A stretch of DNA of 64,000 nt. Origin: Xanthobacteraceae bacterium (lineage in GTDB: Bacteria; Pseudomonadota; Alphaproteobacteria; Rhizobiales; Xanthobacteraceae). The translations under genes were made by a program, and so were the position numbers. A model generated the notes under the pieces. It was given only the letters and a program-made list of their open reading frames with translations, was not told the DNA's origin and did no database searches. Positions 25,098 to 35,775 of this stretch are shown one piece after another (positions within the stretch are counted from its first letter, which is position 1; every line of letters begins with the position of its first letter). The stretch is taken from positions 1 to 64,000 of the forward strand of contig JALHLQ010000017.1 of assembly GCA_022844485.1 (NCBI GenBank), written 5' to 3'.

Positions 25098-26507
25098 TCA
25101 AAAAATGCCGAACGCCACGGTCGCGAGACTGAGGAAAATGAAGAAGCCGAACACGTCCGTCGTCGTCGTGACGAAGACACCCGACGCGACGGCAGGGTCG
25201 ATCCGGAAACGGCTCAGCAGCAACGGCACCAGGATGCCGAGCGTGGTGGCAATGACCACGGTCAGGACCATGGCGCCGCTCAGCACCAGACCGAGGGTCT
25301 GACTGCGGAACGCGAAGCCCGCAATCGATCCGGCGATCACCGCAAGGACCAGACCGTTCACCAAGCCGACCATGCATTCGCGCAAGATGATGCGCCCGCG
25401 GTTGGCGCGCGTGATCTCGCGCGTGGCGAGCGCCCGCACCGCAATCGCGAGCGCTTGGGTGCCCGCATTGCCGCCGAGCGCGGCATTGACCGGCATCAGC
25501 ACGGCAACGGTCACGACGGCTTCGATCGTCGCTTCGAAAAAGGAGATCACCGTCGCCGAAACGAAGGCAAGCCCCATGTTGACGATCAGCCAGGGCAGCC
25601 GCGAACGCGAGGTCACAAGAACATTGTCGGAAAGTTCTTCGTCGCGGTTGATTCCGGCGAAAGCCTTGAGGTCCTCGTCGGCCTCCTCTTCGATCACGTC
25701 GACGACGTCGTCGACCGTGATGACGCCGGCAAGCCGGTCGGCGGTATCGACGACCGGAACGGCAATCAGGTCGTAACGCTCGAACAGACGCGCGACCGAC
25801 TCCTGATCGTCGGTGACGCGAACGCGCAGGCGCTCCTCGTCCATCAGTTCGCCGATCGGGACCGGCCGCTTCGTCCTGAGCAGCCGGTCGAGCGCGACCA
25901 CGCCAAGAAAGCGGTAGGCCGGATCGACGACGTAGAGCTCGAAAAAGCGCTCCGGCAGATCGACGGTTTCGCGCATGTAGTCGATCGCCTGGCCGACCGT
26001 CCAGAACGGCGGCACGGCGATGAATTCGGTCTGCATCAGCCGGCCGGCGGAATCCTCGGGATATTCGAGGCTCTTGGCGAGGGCGACCCGATCCGGCATC
26101 GGCAGCCGTTCGAGGATTTCGGCCTGCTCGTCTTTCGGAAGGTCCTCGAGAATGTAGACGGCGTCGTCGGAATCGAGTTCGCGCACGCCCTCGGCGATCG
26201 TCTCGGAGGGCAGTTCCTCGAGGATTTCTTCCCGGATCGCGTCATCGATCTCGGTCAGCGCCGAGAAATCGAAGTCGGCCGCCATGAGCTTGACGAGGCG
26301 CGGCCGCAGCTCCGGATCGAGCGCTTCGATCAGATCGCCGGTATCGGCCTCGTGCAGTTCCCCGACGATCGTCTTGAGGGTCGCCGCATCTGCGGCCTCG
26401 ACCGCGCGGGAGACGCGTTCGACGAATTCGGGGTGCAGGTGGCCGTCGGCATCGCGCAGCGCGCTCTGCTCGGAGGCGGGCGCCTCGGTCCCAGATTCGT
26501 CGAGCAT
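25098..26507 (-). CDS. mgtE: Magnesium transporter MgtE
   Basis: 469 aa. Order: N-terminal helical domain (EELPSETIAEGVRELDSDDA, LEDLPKDEQAEILERL), two CBS domains (about residues 140-260), the connecting helix, then five transmembrane helices starting LPWLIVNMGLAFVSATVISF and including NAALGGNAGTQALAIAVRAL, which carries the pore motif. The cytosolic domain senses Mg2+ and closes the channel. ATG 26507 begins the conserved N-domain; the frame continues upstream without similarity. Confidence 0.94.
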   Translation of the reverse strand: MLDESGTEAPASEQSALRDADGHLHPEFVERVSRAVEAADAATLKTIVGELHEADTGDLIEALDPELRPRLVKLMAADFDFSALTEIDDAIREEILEELPSETIAEGVRELDSDDAVYILEDLPKDEQAEILERLPMPDRVALAKSLEYPEDSAGRLMQTEFIAVPPFWTVGQAIDYMRETVDLPERFFELYVVDPAYRFLGVVALDRLLRTKRPVPIGELMDEERLRVRVTDDQESVARLFERYDLIAVPVVDTADRLAGVITVDDVVDVIEEEADEDLKAFAGINRDEELSDNVLVTSRSRLPWLIVNMGLAFVSATVISFFEATIEAVVTVAVLMPVNAALGGNAGTQALAIAVRALATREITRANRGRIILRECMVGLVNGLVLAVIAGSIAGFAFRSQTLGLVLSGAMVLTVVIATTLGILVPLLLSRFRIDPAVASGVFVTTTTDVFGFFIFLSLATVAFGIF

Positions 26508-26709
26508 GCGCGCCTCGCCACCAAGCGGTTCAGCCGCTTGTAAGCCGGGCGCTTGGCGCAACGCAACCCGTAAGCGCGACCCGCAAAGCGGGCGATGTTG
26601 CCCGCCCGCCATACATTCGCGGCATCGCTTGCGCATCATCATGATTCGCTGGAGCTCGCCGCGCGAAGGCGTTTAACGTGCGGGCCGCGCGCGTTCAGGA
26701 GGGGGAAGC

Positions 26710-27744
26710 ATGCGCAGGACCGCCATGGCGGCGAGTTTGGTTGCGCTGGCCATGGCCGGACCAGCCTATGGCTGCGGTGGCAATCGAGACGCGCTCGGCA
26801 CGTCGCGCACCATCGCCGTGGACCCGATGGACTTTGCGCGCGTCGGCTCGATGCAGTATCCGCGCATGCTGCCGCTCGCGGACAAGGAGGTGGTGCTGAG
26901 TTTCGACGACGGGCCGCTGCCGCCCTATACGGGGCGCGTTCTCGAAACGCTGGCCGCGGAGTGCGTGAGGGCCACCTTCTTCCTGGTCGGCCGCATGGCG
27001 CAGGACTTCCCCGAGCTCGCGCGCCGCATCCTCCATGAGAGGCACACGGTCGGCTCGCACACCCAAAATCACCCCGCGCTGTTCTCGGACTTGCCGGCCG
27101 CAAAGGCGCGGGCCGAGATCGAGCAGGGAATCGCGTCGATTGCGGCCGCGCTCGGCGATCCCGGCGCGCTCGCGCCTTTCTTCCGGCTGCCGGGATTGCG
27201 GCGTTCGCCGGAAAACGAGGAGATCGTCGCCGGACGCGGGATCATGCTGTGGAGCGCAGACATTCCCTCCGACGACTGGCGCGGGATCGACGCCCAAGAG
27301 GTGATCGCCCGCACGCTCGGCCGGCTCGAACGCAAGGGGCGCGGGGTCATTCTCTTCCACGACATCCAGCCGGTCACCGTGCTTGCCCTGCCGGTTCTGC
27401 TGCGCGAACTGAAAGAGCGCGGCTACCGCATCGTCCATGTCGTGCCGGCCGGCGGCGACCGTTCAAAGCCGGTCATCGCCGCCGGCGAGGGCGCGCCGCA
27501 CCGCCCCGCCGTCCAGCCCTGGCCCCGCGTACCCGCGGCAACCCTGGACGCGGCCTCGTCCGCCCGCCGCACGGCCGGCGCCGCGCGCGAAACAGTGTTT
27601 GGGTCGAGGCAAGCACAAACGGCGATACAGACGCCCGGTCCCCTCAGCCTGCCGGATTTCGGGCCGCGCTGGAGCAGTCTGCAAGACGACGATCCTCGAA
27701 CGCCGCTTCCCGAGGCGCGTTTCGACGCGGTCGGCGCGCCGTGA
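26710..27744 (+). CDS. Exported polysaccharide deacetylase (NodB domain)
   Basis: 344 aa. An N-terminal signal (MRRTAMAASLVALAMAGPAY) ends before GCGGN, so a lipoprotein is possible but the lipobox is weak. NodB motifs: VVLSFDDGPLPPYT (metal Asp pair), HTVGSHTQNHPALFS (two His), FFRLPGLRRSPENEE (Arg) and GVILFHDIQPVT (catalytic His). Acts on N- or O-acetyl groups of an envelope polysaccharide. The last 100 residues are Pro/Ala-rich and not part of the domain. GGAGGGGGA lies before ATG. Confidence 0.88.
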   Translation: MRRTAMAASLVALAMAGPAYGCGGNRDALGTSRTIAVDPMDFARVGSMQYPRMLPLADKEVVLSFDDGPLPPYTGRVLETLAAECVRATFFLVGRMAQDFPELARRILHERHTVGSHTQNHPALFSDLPAAKARAEIEQGIASIAAALGDPGALAPFFRLPGLRRSPENEEIVAGRGIMLWSADIPSDDWRGIDAQEVIARTLGRLERKGRGVILFHDIQPVTVLALPVLLRELKERGYRIVHVVPAGGDRSKPVIAAGEGAPHRPAVQPWPRVPAATLDAASSARRTAGAARETVFGSRQAQTAIQTPGPLSLPDFGPRWSSLQDDDPRTPLPEARFDAVGAP

Positions 27745-27759
27745 ATCATTGGTCAGGAT

Positions 27760-27844
27760 TGGTGCGGTCGAGAGGACTCGAACCTCCACGGGTCGCCCCA
27801 CTACGACCTCAACGTAGCGCGTCTACCAATTCCGCCACGACCGC
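27760..27844 (-). tRNA. tRNA-Leu (anticodon GAG)
   Basis: Full cloverleaf with a class II variable arm: acceptor GCGGTCG pairs with CGACCGC, D-loop GCGGAATTGGTAGACGC, anticodon stem CTACG/CGTAG around TTGAGGT (GAG), T arm GAGGTTCGAGTCCTC, and encoded CCA at 27760-27762. Reads CUC and CUU. Confidence 0.97.
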
Positions 27845-27976
27845 AATTGTGGGTTATTGACCGGCTCGCGGCCGGCTGGAGCGATGGGGTCGATGTAACA
27901 AATCGACCTCCCCGCGACAAGGGCCGCAGCCCAAGCCGGCTGCGCAACCGGGGCCAACCGTGCAGCGCGCCCGGTC

Positions 27977-28273
27977 TCAGCGCTGATCCACGCCGCGGGC
28001 CAAAATCTCCTGGACCTCCACGGCAATGCGGTTGCCGCTGACCACCACCGTCCCGGTGGCGACCGCAAGGTTGTTGGCGAGGATCCTCACCTCGTCGTCC
28101 TCGGAGGAATCGAGCTCGATGATGGCGCCGCGGCCGAGCCGCAGCACCTGGTGAATCGGCATGTAGGTGGTGCCGAGAACAACCGCGATGTCGAGATGGA
28201 CGCCTTCGATCGCCGCCACGTATTTGCCCCTGCCCGCTTGAGGAACGATATAGTCAGAGGTCAGCATGGGCAT
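27977..28273 (-). CDS. FliN/SpoA-domain flagellar motor switch-like protein
   Basis: 98 aa, a single SpoA (FliMN_C) domain: [70 protein letters not shown]. This matches FliN, part of the switch complex at the flagellar base, or a type III secretion counterpart. No other switch gene is close; a small FliN-like gene beside lipB is, as I recall, usual in Bradyrhizobium relatives. Its start is only 9 nt from the divergent lipB start. Confidence 0.8.
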   Translation of the reverse strand: MPMLTSDYIVPQAGRGKYVAAIEGVHLDIAVVLGTTYMPIHQVLRLGRGAIIELDSSEDDEVRILANNLAVATGTVVVSGNRIAVEVQEILARGVDQR

Positions 28274-28282
28274 GGTTACCCA

Positions 28283-29017
28283 GTGGTTAACGAGCGTGAA
28301 TATTTGACGCCGGGGCTGGAGGCCAAGAGCGGCGTCCCGGCCGCGTGGCGGGTGAGCGAGGGCCGCGTCGCCTATCCCGATGCGCTGGCCGCGATGGAAG
28401 CGCGCGCGGCGGCCATCGCCGATGGCCGGGCAAGCGAACTGGTCTGGCTTTTGGAGCACCCTCCCCTCTATACCGCCGGGACGAGCGCCGTTGAACGCGA
28501 CCTGCGCGAGGCGCGGTTTCCGGTGTTTGCAGCGGGCCGCGGCGGGCAGTTCACCTATCACGGGCCCGGGCAGCGCGTCGTCTATCTGATGCTCGATCTG
28601 AAACGCCGGACCCCGGATGTCCGCCGCTACGTGGCGACGCTCGAGGAATGGCTCATCCGCACGCTCGCAGCCTTCAATGTCCGCGGCGAGCGGCGGGACG
28701 ATCGCATCGGAGTTTGGGTGCGGCGCCCCGACAAAGGCGCCGGATTCGAGGACAAAATCGCCGCCATCGGCATCCGGCTCAAGCGATGGGTGAGCCTGCA
28801 TGGCGTGAGCCTGAACGTCGAGCCGGTGCTGTCGCATTTCTCCGGCATCGTGCCGTGCGGCGTCGCCGACCCACGCTATGGCGTGACAAGCCTCGTCGAC
28901 CTTGGCCTGCCGGTCACCATGGCGGAGGTCGATGCGGCGCTGCGGCGGGAGTTCGAGCCGCTGTTCGGGCCGACGATGGAGCCGCCGGCGTCGGTGGAGG
29001 CCTCCCTGTCGGCTTGA
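28283..29017 (+). CDS. lipB: Lipoyl (octanoyl) transferase
   Basis: 244 aa from GTG 28283. Transfers octanoate from acyl carrier protein to lipoyl domains. [40 protein letters not shown] and [20 protein letters not shown] (catalytic Lys) are LipB signatures, and [20 protein letters not shown] supplies the catalytic Cys. GTG is chosen because the resulting VNEREYL start resembles relatives; a TTG at 28304 is an alternative. The promoter must lie in the fliN-like coding region given the 9-nt divergent spacing. Confidence 0.93.
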   Translation: MVNEREYLTPGLEAKSGVPAAWRVSEGRVAYPDALAAMEARAAAIADGRASELVWLLEHPPLYTAGTSAVERDLREARFPVFAAGRGGQFTYHGPGQRVVYLMLDLKRRTPDVRRYVATLEEWLIRTLAAFNVRGERRDDRIGVWVRRPDKGAGFEDKIAAIGIRLKRWVSLHGVSLNVEPVLSHFSGIVPCGVADPRYGVTSLVDLGLPVTMAEVDAALRREFEPLFGPTMEPPASVEASLSA

Positions 29018-29022
29018 TTTTT

Positions 29023-29064
29023 CGTGATCTTTTCCGAGGAGGGCGCCCAATTTTCGGGATCACG
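29023..29064. repeat. Palindromic intergenic repeat, single diverged copy
   Basis: CGTGATCTTTTCCGAGGAGG and TTTTCGGGATCACG are the two arms of the same palindromic family as the tandem array at 12338-12506, with an altered centre. Lies between the stop codons of lipB and the convergent lipoprotein gene, where it may act as terminator. Confidence 0.65.
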
Positions 29065-29066
29065 CG

Positions 29067-29411
29067 TCAGCGCGGTGACGGAAGGAGCACGGAGTCCGGC
29101 GACCGCGCCTGCAGATCGCAATCGATCCGCGCCGCGGTTTCCCGGATGCGCAAGAGGTCGGCGCGCTCCTTCGCCAGCGGGGTCGAATAGACCAAGGTGT
29201 TGACGAGGGGGCCGATCGGATCGCGCCCCGCCCGCTCCATCTGTTCGACCAGCTCGCGCTCGCGCTTCGAGGTCTCGTCGTAACGGGTGAGAAGCTCGGT
29301 GCAGTTCAGCGCGTCGAACTTGCCGCGCACGTTCACGAGGCCCTCCTCGGTGAGGAGCGTGCAGCCGGCCACGCCGATCGCGAGACTTATGGCTGCCGCC
29401 GACCGGCGCAT
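29067..29411 (-). CDS. Small lipoprotein, unknown function
   Basis: 114 aa. MRRSAAAISLAIGVAGC is a signal with lipobox VAGC (Cys 17). The mature protein is predicted helical with charged segments (DETSKRERELVEQMERAGRD) and two further cysteines (ALNCTEL, ARIDCDL), possibly a disulfide. No family recognised. Similar short helical lipoproteins are frequent in rhizobial envelopes. Confidence 0.7.
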   Translation of the reverse strand: MRRSAAAISLAIGVAGCTLLTEEGLVNVRGKFDALNCTELLTRYDETSKRERELVEQMERAGRDPIGPLVNTLVYSTPLAKERADLLRIRETAARIDCDLQARSPDSVLLPSPR

Positions 29412-29486
29412 GACGATGCGTTCCCCTGCCCCACCCGCATCATCGGAGAACGCCGATTTGGCTGCAATCGCAATTTGCGCAATGGC

Positions 29487-29795
29487 TTAATCGGCGCTCC
29501 GCAGGACCGAAAACCGCTCCCCCGGCCGGCGGGGCTGCAACAACTCCGGATCGCCCGCGCGGCGATCAACGGCTTCGACCCGGGCGCCGCGTGGGCCCGC
29601 GCGGCAGCGTTCGACCAGCGCCTCGACCGTCTCCGCGGGGCCGACAAGAACCGCCTCGACCGAGCCGTCGCCGCAGTTGCGGACCCAGCCCTCGACATCG
29701 GCGGTGAGCGCGGCCCGTTCGAGCCAGGCGCGATAGCCGACGCCCTGCACGCGCCCGCGCACAATGAGATGGGCGATCACCCGATCGTCGCTCAC
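29487..29795 (-). CDS. acyP: Acylphosphatase
   Basis: 102 aa. VRGRVQGVGYRAWLERAA is the acylphosphatase motif 1 with the phosphate-binding loop and Arg; WVRNCGDGSVEAVLVGP is motif 2 with the catalytic Asn. Hydrolyses acyl phosphates. Starts with GTG at 29795, overlapping the stop of the gene before it by four bases (GTGA), so translational coupling with the gamma-glutamylcyclotransferase-like gene is likely. Confidence 0.9.
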   Translation of the reverse strand: MSDDRVIAHLIVRGRVQGVGYRAWLERAALTADVEGWVRNCGDGSVEAVLVGPAETVEALVERCRAGPRGARVEAVDRRAGDPELLQPRRPGERFSVLRSAD

Positions 29796-30256
29796 GCGGA
29801 TTCTCCGGTATCGACGGCGCGGACGCCGCTCCCATGCGGCGAGGAAAGACGCGCAAGCGACATGACATAAGCGTCCGGCAAAGCCCAGTCGCGCGCCGCT
29901 CCGACAACAATGGCCGCGTAGCCCGGCTTCGGACGCCCCGCCGCCGCGCTGCGCCCCACATAGACGAGCGCCGAGACGCGGCGGCCGCGACACGCCACAG
30001 GCAACAGGCGGCGGCGGTAGAGTCCGCTGCCGAGGCTTTCATAGGCGTCGAGCGCCGCGCGGTCGCGCGGCGTCACACGCCAGAGCACGCCATGCACGGT
30101 GCTTCCGGGACATGGGATGACCGAGGCATAGCCGTCGACCGTGATGACAAAGCGCCAGCTCTCAAGCCGCGCCGGCCCGAGCGCCTGCGCTCCTGGACAA
30201 CGGCGCTGCATGAGATCGCGGCTCATATTGGACCCGTAGGCGAAATGCAGGGTCAT
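29792..30256 (-). CDS. Gamma-glutamylcyclotransferase-like protein
   Basis: 154 aa. FAYGSNMSRDLMQRRCPGAQ holds the YGSN substrate loop of the GGCT/AIG2 fold; LDAYESLGSGLYRRRLLPV carries the catalytic Glu; SALVYVG ends the barrel. Probably releases 5-oxoproline from a gamma-glutamyl compound; true substrate unknown. Located between pccA (26 nt upstream) and the acylphosphatase, so likely one operon. Confidence 0.85.
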   Translation of the reverse strand: MTLHFAYGSNMSRDLMQRRCPGAQALGPARLESWRFVITVDGYASVIPCPGSTVHGVLWRVTPRDRAALDAYESLGSGLYRRRLLPVACRGRRVSALVYVGRSAAAGRPKPGYAAIVVGAARDWALPDAYVMSLARLSSPHGSGVRAVDTGESA

Positions 30257-30282
30257 CAGGCACTCGTGTAGGCGCGGCGGCG

Positions 30283-32298
<2,016 letters not shown>

Positions 32299-32496
32299 AC
32301 GCTGAGGGCCCAGCTCCTGCCCGCGCTTTGCGGCTTGGGACAGCAAAAGTCAATCAGGGCTTTCCGGACCGTTCTCGGCCCGAGAACCAACCTTCCGACG
32401 ACGCCCGATGCAGGCCTGCAAGCGCCTCTTGCTTCCGTGGCGGCCGCATGCGGCCTTCATACATCATGGCCCAGTGGCTCGAAACCCGAGGTCATC

Positions 32497-33423
32497 ATGG
32501 CCAAGAGCGCCGGAATTCATCACGTCACCGCCATCGCCAAGGACCCGAACCGCAACGTCGCGTTCTATCGCGACGTGCTCGGGCTGCGGCTGCTGAAGAA
32601 GACCGTCAATTTCGACGATCCGGGCGTCTATCATCTCTATTACGGCGATGAGGCGGGCCGGCCCGGAACGATCCTCACATTCTTCCCTTGGCCACATGGG
32701 GCCAGCGGACACCAGGGAACCGGACAGGCCGTCGAGACGAGCTTCGCCGTACCGGCGGCCTCGCTCGGCTTCTGGCTTGCACGGTTCGTGCAGAAAGGGG
32801 TGGAGCATGAGCGCGCCGCGGGCCAATTCGGCCAGCCGACGATCGCGCTGCGCGATCCCGACGGCCTCCTCTTGGAGCTTGCCGGCGCCGCGGGGCTCGA
32901 GACGTCGCCCGGATATGCCGCGAGCGGCATCCCGGCCGAGCATGCCATCCGCGGATTGCACGGCGTCACACTTTGGATCAAGGAGATCGAGGCCACGTCG
33001 CGCGTGTTGAAGGCGCTCGGTTTCGAGCCCGTGGGCACCGGGGAGAACCGCGCCCGCTTTTCGTCGGGGGACGGCATCGGGACCGTCGTGGACTTGCGCG
33101 CGACGCGAGGCTTTCCCGATGGCGCGCTTGGCACGGGCACGGTGCATCACGTGGCCTTCCGCGCCGCCGGCGACGCGGAGCAGGCAGAACTGGCGCAGGC
33201 CGCGCGCGAGCTCGGCCTGCAGGTCACCAAGCAACTCGACCGCAACTATTTTCGTTCGGTCTATTTCCGCGAGCCGAACGGGGTGCTGTTCGAGATCGCA
33301 ACCGACGATCCGGGGTTTGCCGTCGATGAACCCGTGGAGACGCTCGGCAGCGCGCTGCGGCTGCCGCCCTGGTTCGAGCGCGAACGCGCACGCATCGAAG
33401 CGGCGCTGCCTGAACTCGTATGA
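32497..33423 (+). CDS. VOC-family ring-cleaving dioxygenase (MhqO/LinE-like)
   Basis: 308 aa with two glyoxalase/VOC modules. GIHHVTAIAKDPNRNVAFYR (metal His), LYYGDEAGRPGTILTFFPWP, LHGVTLWIKEIEATSRVLKA, TVHHVAFRA (second His) and SVYFREPNGVLFEIATDDPG (metal Glu) outline an Fe(II) site. Resembles the hydroquinone-cleaving MhqO group. A GTG-started MhqD-like hydrolase follows 400 nt later on the same strand, as in Bacillus mhq operons. Substrate inferred. Confidence 0.85.
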   Translation: MAKSAGIHHVTAIAKDPNRNVAFYRDVLGLRLLKKTVNFDDPGVYHLYYGDEAGRPGTILTFFPWPHGASGHQGTGQAVETSFAVPAASLGFWLARFVQKGVEHERAAGQFGQPTIALRDPDGLLLELAGAAGLETSPGYAASGIPAEHAIRGLHGVTLWIKEIEATSRVLKALGFEPVGTGENRARFSSGDGIGTVVDLRATRGFPDGALGTGTVHHVAFRAAGDAEQAELAQAARELGLQVTKQLDRNYFRSVYFREPNGVLFEIATDDPGFAVDEPVETLGSALRLPPWFERERARIEAALPELV

Positions 33424-33735
33424 CTATCGATCCAGCTTGCGAGCCGGCGAATGCGGCCCTTCCGCTTCCTCCCGCGTCGCCGGCGTCCGGCACTCTTCCG
33501 GCCGTTTCTGGCAGTCGATGGCCATGGTCGGAGAGGCCGACGGCCCGGATTGGTCGGCATAGGGGACGACGGCGCTCTCCTCGACTTGAAGACCCTGCCG
33601 GGGAGTCGGTATCGGACCTTGCCCGGTGCTGCCGGTTCCGGTGGCCCCGGAATCAGCCGGCGGCGAGCTCTGCGCGAGGGCCGAGGTTGCAAGGACGGCG
33701 GCAACCGTTGCGGCGAGCAAAATTCGAATTCTCAT
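33424..33735 (-). CDS. Small exported protein, unknown
   Basis: 103 aa. Signal peptide MRIRILLAATVAAVLATSAL, cleavage after ALA; GGAGG six bases upstream of ATG 33735. The mature part is Pro/Ser/Gly-rich with low complexity (SSPPADSGATGTGSTGQGP) and ends with CQKRPEECRTPATREEAEGP. Two cysteines. Lies between and antisense to the MhqO- and MhqD-like genes, its stop abutting the former's. Confidence 0.6.
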   Translation of the reverse strand: MRIRILLAATVAAVLATSALAQSSPPADSGATGTGSTGQGPIPTPRQGLQVEESAVVPYADQSGPSASPTMAIDCQKRPEECRTPATREEAEGPHSPARKLDR

Positions 33736-33830
33736 ATGGCCTCCGTAACGTTCCCCGGAGAGAGAACAGAAGCCGCTCCGGAATGTTCCTGGCGGGCGCA
33801 CAATCGAATGCAGGCAACCCAGAGGCTGAC

Positions 33831-34475
33831 GTGGAAACCAACACCGGTTTGAACTTCGTCCATCGATTTGTTCCCGCCGACGATGCCCGGCGCACACCGC
33901 TGCTGCTTCTGCACGGGACCGGCGGGAACGAGGACGATCTGATCCCGCTCGGGGCGCGGCTTGCTCCCGGCGCCGCGCTTCTTTCGCCGCGAGGACAGGT
34001 CCTGGAAAACGGAATGCCGCGATTTTTTCGACGCCTCGCCGAAGGCGTGTTCGACATCACCGACTTGAAATCGCGGACGCATGCGCTGGCCGGCTTCCTC
34101 GCCGCCGCACGCGAGACCTATGGATTGCCGGCGCCGATCGCCGTGGGCTTTTCCAACGGCGCCAACATCGCGGCCGCGATGCTTCTGCTCCGGCCGGAGG
34201 CGCTCGCGGGAGCCGTGCTGATGCGCGCCATGACCCCGTTCGAGCCGGATGCGCTCCCGGATCTCCGCGGCAAGCCCATCCTGCTGCTGGCGGGCGCCAT
34301 GGATCCGCTGGTCACGCCGGCCAATCGGCAGGCATTGGCGGAACTCTTCGCAAAAGCCGGCGCCGACCTGACCGACCATGTGCTGCCCGCCGGACACAAC
34401 CTGTCCGCCCAGGATCTTGCGATCGCAACGGAGTGGCTTGGCCGGCACGGGTCAGCCGCGCCCGAGGCAACATAA
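33831..34475 (+). CDS. Alpha/beta hydrolase (MhqD/phospholipase-carboxylesterase family)
   Basis: 214 aa. LLLLHGTGGNEDDLIPLGAR is the family's oxyanion opening, IAVGFSNGANIAAAMLL the nucleophile elbow (GFSNG), LLLAGAMDPLVTP the Asp and LPAGHNLSAQD the His. Chosen start is GTG 33831 after AGAGG; the open frame runs further upstream without family sequence. Neighbouring the MhqO-like dioxygenase, so the pair may detoxify quinone or catechol compounds. Confidence 0.86.
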   Translation: METNTGLNFVHRFVPADDARRTPLLLLHGTGGNEDDLIPLGARLAPGAALLSPRGQVLENGMPRFFRRLAEGVFDITDLKSRTHALAGFLAAARETYGLPAPIAVGFSNGANIAAAMLLLRPEALAGAVLMRAMTPFEPDALPDLRGKPILLLAGAMDPLVTPANRQALAELFAKAGADLTDHVLPAGHNLSAQDLAIATEWLGRHGSAAPEAT

Positions 34476-34515
34476 ATTCCGCGCCTCCCCTTTCCGCCTC
34501 GCCGCCATCGACCAC

Positions 34516-34535
34516 ATATTCCAAATATGGAATAT
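34516..34535. promoter_or_regulatory. Inverted repeat, possible operator
   Basis: ATATTCC and GGAATAT arms flank six bases just upstream of the DUF302 gene. AT-rich palindromes of this shape are typical of ArsR or MarR family sites, but no such regulator is encoded nearby. Confidence 0.35.
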
Positions 34536-34565
34536 CCTGCCAGGCAAACAGCGAGGACTGACGCG

Positions 34566-34973
34566 ATGACCTACCACTTCTCGAAGACCGTGGACCTGCC
34601 GTTCGAACAGGCCATCGAAGCCAGCATACAAGCCCTGCAGCGGCACGGGTTCGGCGTGCTGACCGAGATCGATGTCAAAGCCACGCTGAAGAAGAAGCTC
34701 GACGTCGATTTCCGCCCCTATCGCATCCTCGGCGCGTGCAATCCGACCATGGCGCACCAGGCGCTGCAGGCTGAAGACAAGATCGGCACGATGCTTCCCT
34801 GCAACGTCATCGTCCAACAGCGGGAGGACGGGACGGTCGAAGTTTCAGCCGTCGACCCGATCGCGTCCATGCAGGCGATCGACAATCCGAAGCTCGCGGG
34901 CATTGCCGGTCAAGTCCGCGACATGCTGCGGCAGGTCGTCGAGGAGATCGGCCGGGCGCGCCAGGCGGCCTGA
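34566..34973 (+). CDS. DUF302 domain protein
   Basis: 135 aa. PFEQAIEASIQALQRHGFGV, LTEIDVKATLKKKLDVDFRP, YRILGACNPTMAHQALQAED and IGTMLPCNVIVQQREDG are classic DUF302 segments. Function is unknown; the family often lies near redox or metal genes. Start at 34566 follows GAGGA; a start at 34527 in the same frame is possible but lies inside the palindrome. A hairpin terminator follows. Confidence 0.9.
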   Translation: MTYHFSKTVDLPFEQAIEASIQALQRHGFGVLTEIDVKATLKKKLDVDFRPYRILGACNPTMAHQALQAEDKIGTMLPCNVIVQQREDGTVEVSAVDPIASMQAIDNPKLAGIAGQVRDMLRQVVEEIGRARQAA

Positions 34974-34998
34974 CCGCGCTTCGCGCCTTTGATGCTCG

Positions 34999-35021
34999 GG
35001 CGGCCGCAACGCGCGGCCGCC
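34999..35021 (+). terminator. Hairpin terminator after DUF302 gene
   Basis: GGCGGCCGC and its exact complement with a 5-nt loop, followed by CATTCTG, 26 nt past the stop. 35022-35173 shows no gene. Confidence 0.5.
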
Positions 35022-35173
35022 ATTCTGTGCGCGTCCCAATTTTTGCCGCGGTGTTTGGGCATAAGCGGATTCGCGCAGGGGAATTCGCGCCCACGAACTG
35101 AATTGGTTCAGGTCCGCCGCAAGGCGAGCCCGCGATCGTCTGCGCCGCCGCAACCGGTTCGAGGTTCAGACGA

Positions 35174-35626
35174 ATGCTGCGTGCCGCCTTTCCGCTTCTC
35201 CTGCTTGCCGCCACGTTTCTGCCCACCACTCCCGCGGAGGCGATCTATCGCATTACGCGCGATTTCGGCGGCCGCGTCGATGTCTACAAAACCAAATATG
35301 TGGCCTTGCGCGACAAGCGCGAGCGCATCGTGATCGACGGCGTTTGCAATTCGGCCTGCACGCTTCTCCTCGGCATCATTCCGCGCAACCGCGTGTGCGT
35401 GACGCCGCGCGCGAGCCTCGGCTTCCACGAGGCCTACTTCGATCCGCGCTACACGGCCGGGGTCAAGATCACGAGCAAGGAGGCGACCGCCGAAATGATG
35501 GGATATTACCCGCGCGAGGTGAAGAGCTGGATCGCCAAGAAGGGCGGCCTCACCCCGCAGATGAAGAGCATCAAGAACGGGGCGGACCTCTGGGCAATCC
35601 TCGACCCCTGCCCGGAGGAATTCTAG
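35174..35626 (+). CDS. Exported ClpP/crotonase-fold-like protein (COG3904 type)
   Basis: 150 aa. Signal peptide MLRAAFPLLLLAATFLPTTP (cleavage after AEA). VIDGVCNSACTLLLGIIPRN has the N-S-A-C-T element seen in periplasmic ClpP-like proteins, where the Ser is placed like the ClpP nucleophile; PRASLGFHEAYFDP supplies a His. The catalytic function is unproven. The last codon's TAG at 35624-35626 overlaps the end of an insertion-sequence-type repeat, so the gene may have lost native C-terminal codons. Confidence 0.65.
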   Translation: MLRAAFPLLLLAATFLPTTPAEAIYRITRDFGGRVDVYKTKYVALRDKRERIVIDGVCNSACTLLLGIIPRNRVCVTPRASLGFHEAYFDPRYTAGVKITSKEATAEMMGYYPREVKSWIAKKGGLTPQMKSIKNGADLWAILDPCPEEF

Positions 35627-35648
35627 TGCAGTGGATTTGACATTCGCT
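35625..35648. repeat. Single inverted-repeat end of an insertion element
   Basis: Matches the left arm of the palindrome at 5019-5042 in 23 of 24 bases. No opposite arm is seen up to 35775. It supplies two bases of the preceding gene's stop codon. The remaining sequence to the cyclase gene shows no gene. Confidence 0.55.
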
Positions 35649-35775
35649 CGGGGGTTTGCGGCCCACGGGTACAAATCGCACGCACAAGCCGCGATGCGCC
35701 GTCATCAAGGGCGCATCGCTTCCAGGACCGAGCTGGAGCGCGCCAGGGGGATTGCGCCTTCGGCAGCCTGAAGGT

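Noticed and set aside
24717-26543. 608-codon plus-strand frame
   Set aside because: Antisense to mgtE and tetR-overlapping; composition is typical of a shadow frame.
26508-26700. Magnesium riboswitch upstream of mgtE
   Set aside because: No recognisable M-box or ykkC-type conserved elements; only short GC-rich inverted repeats.
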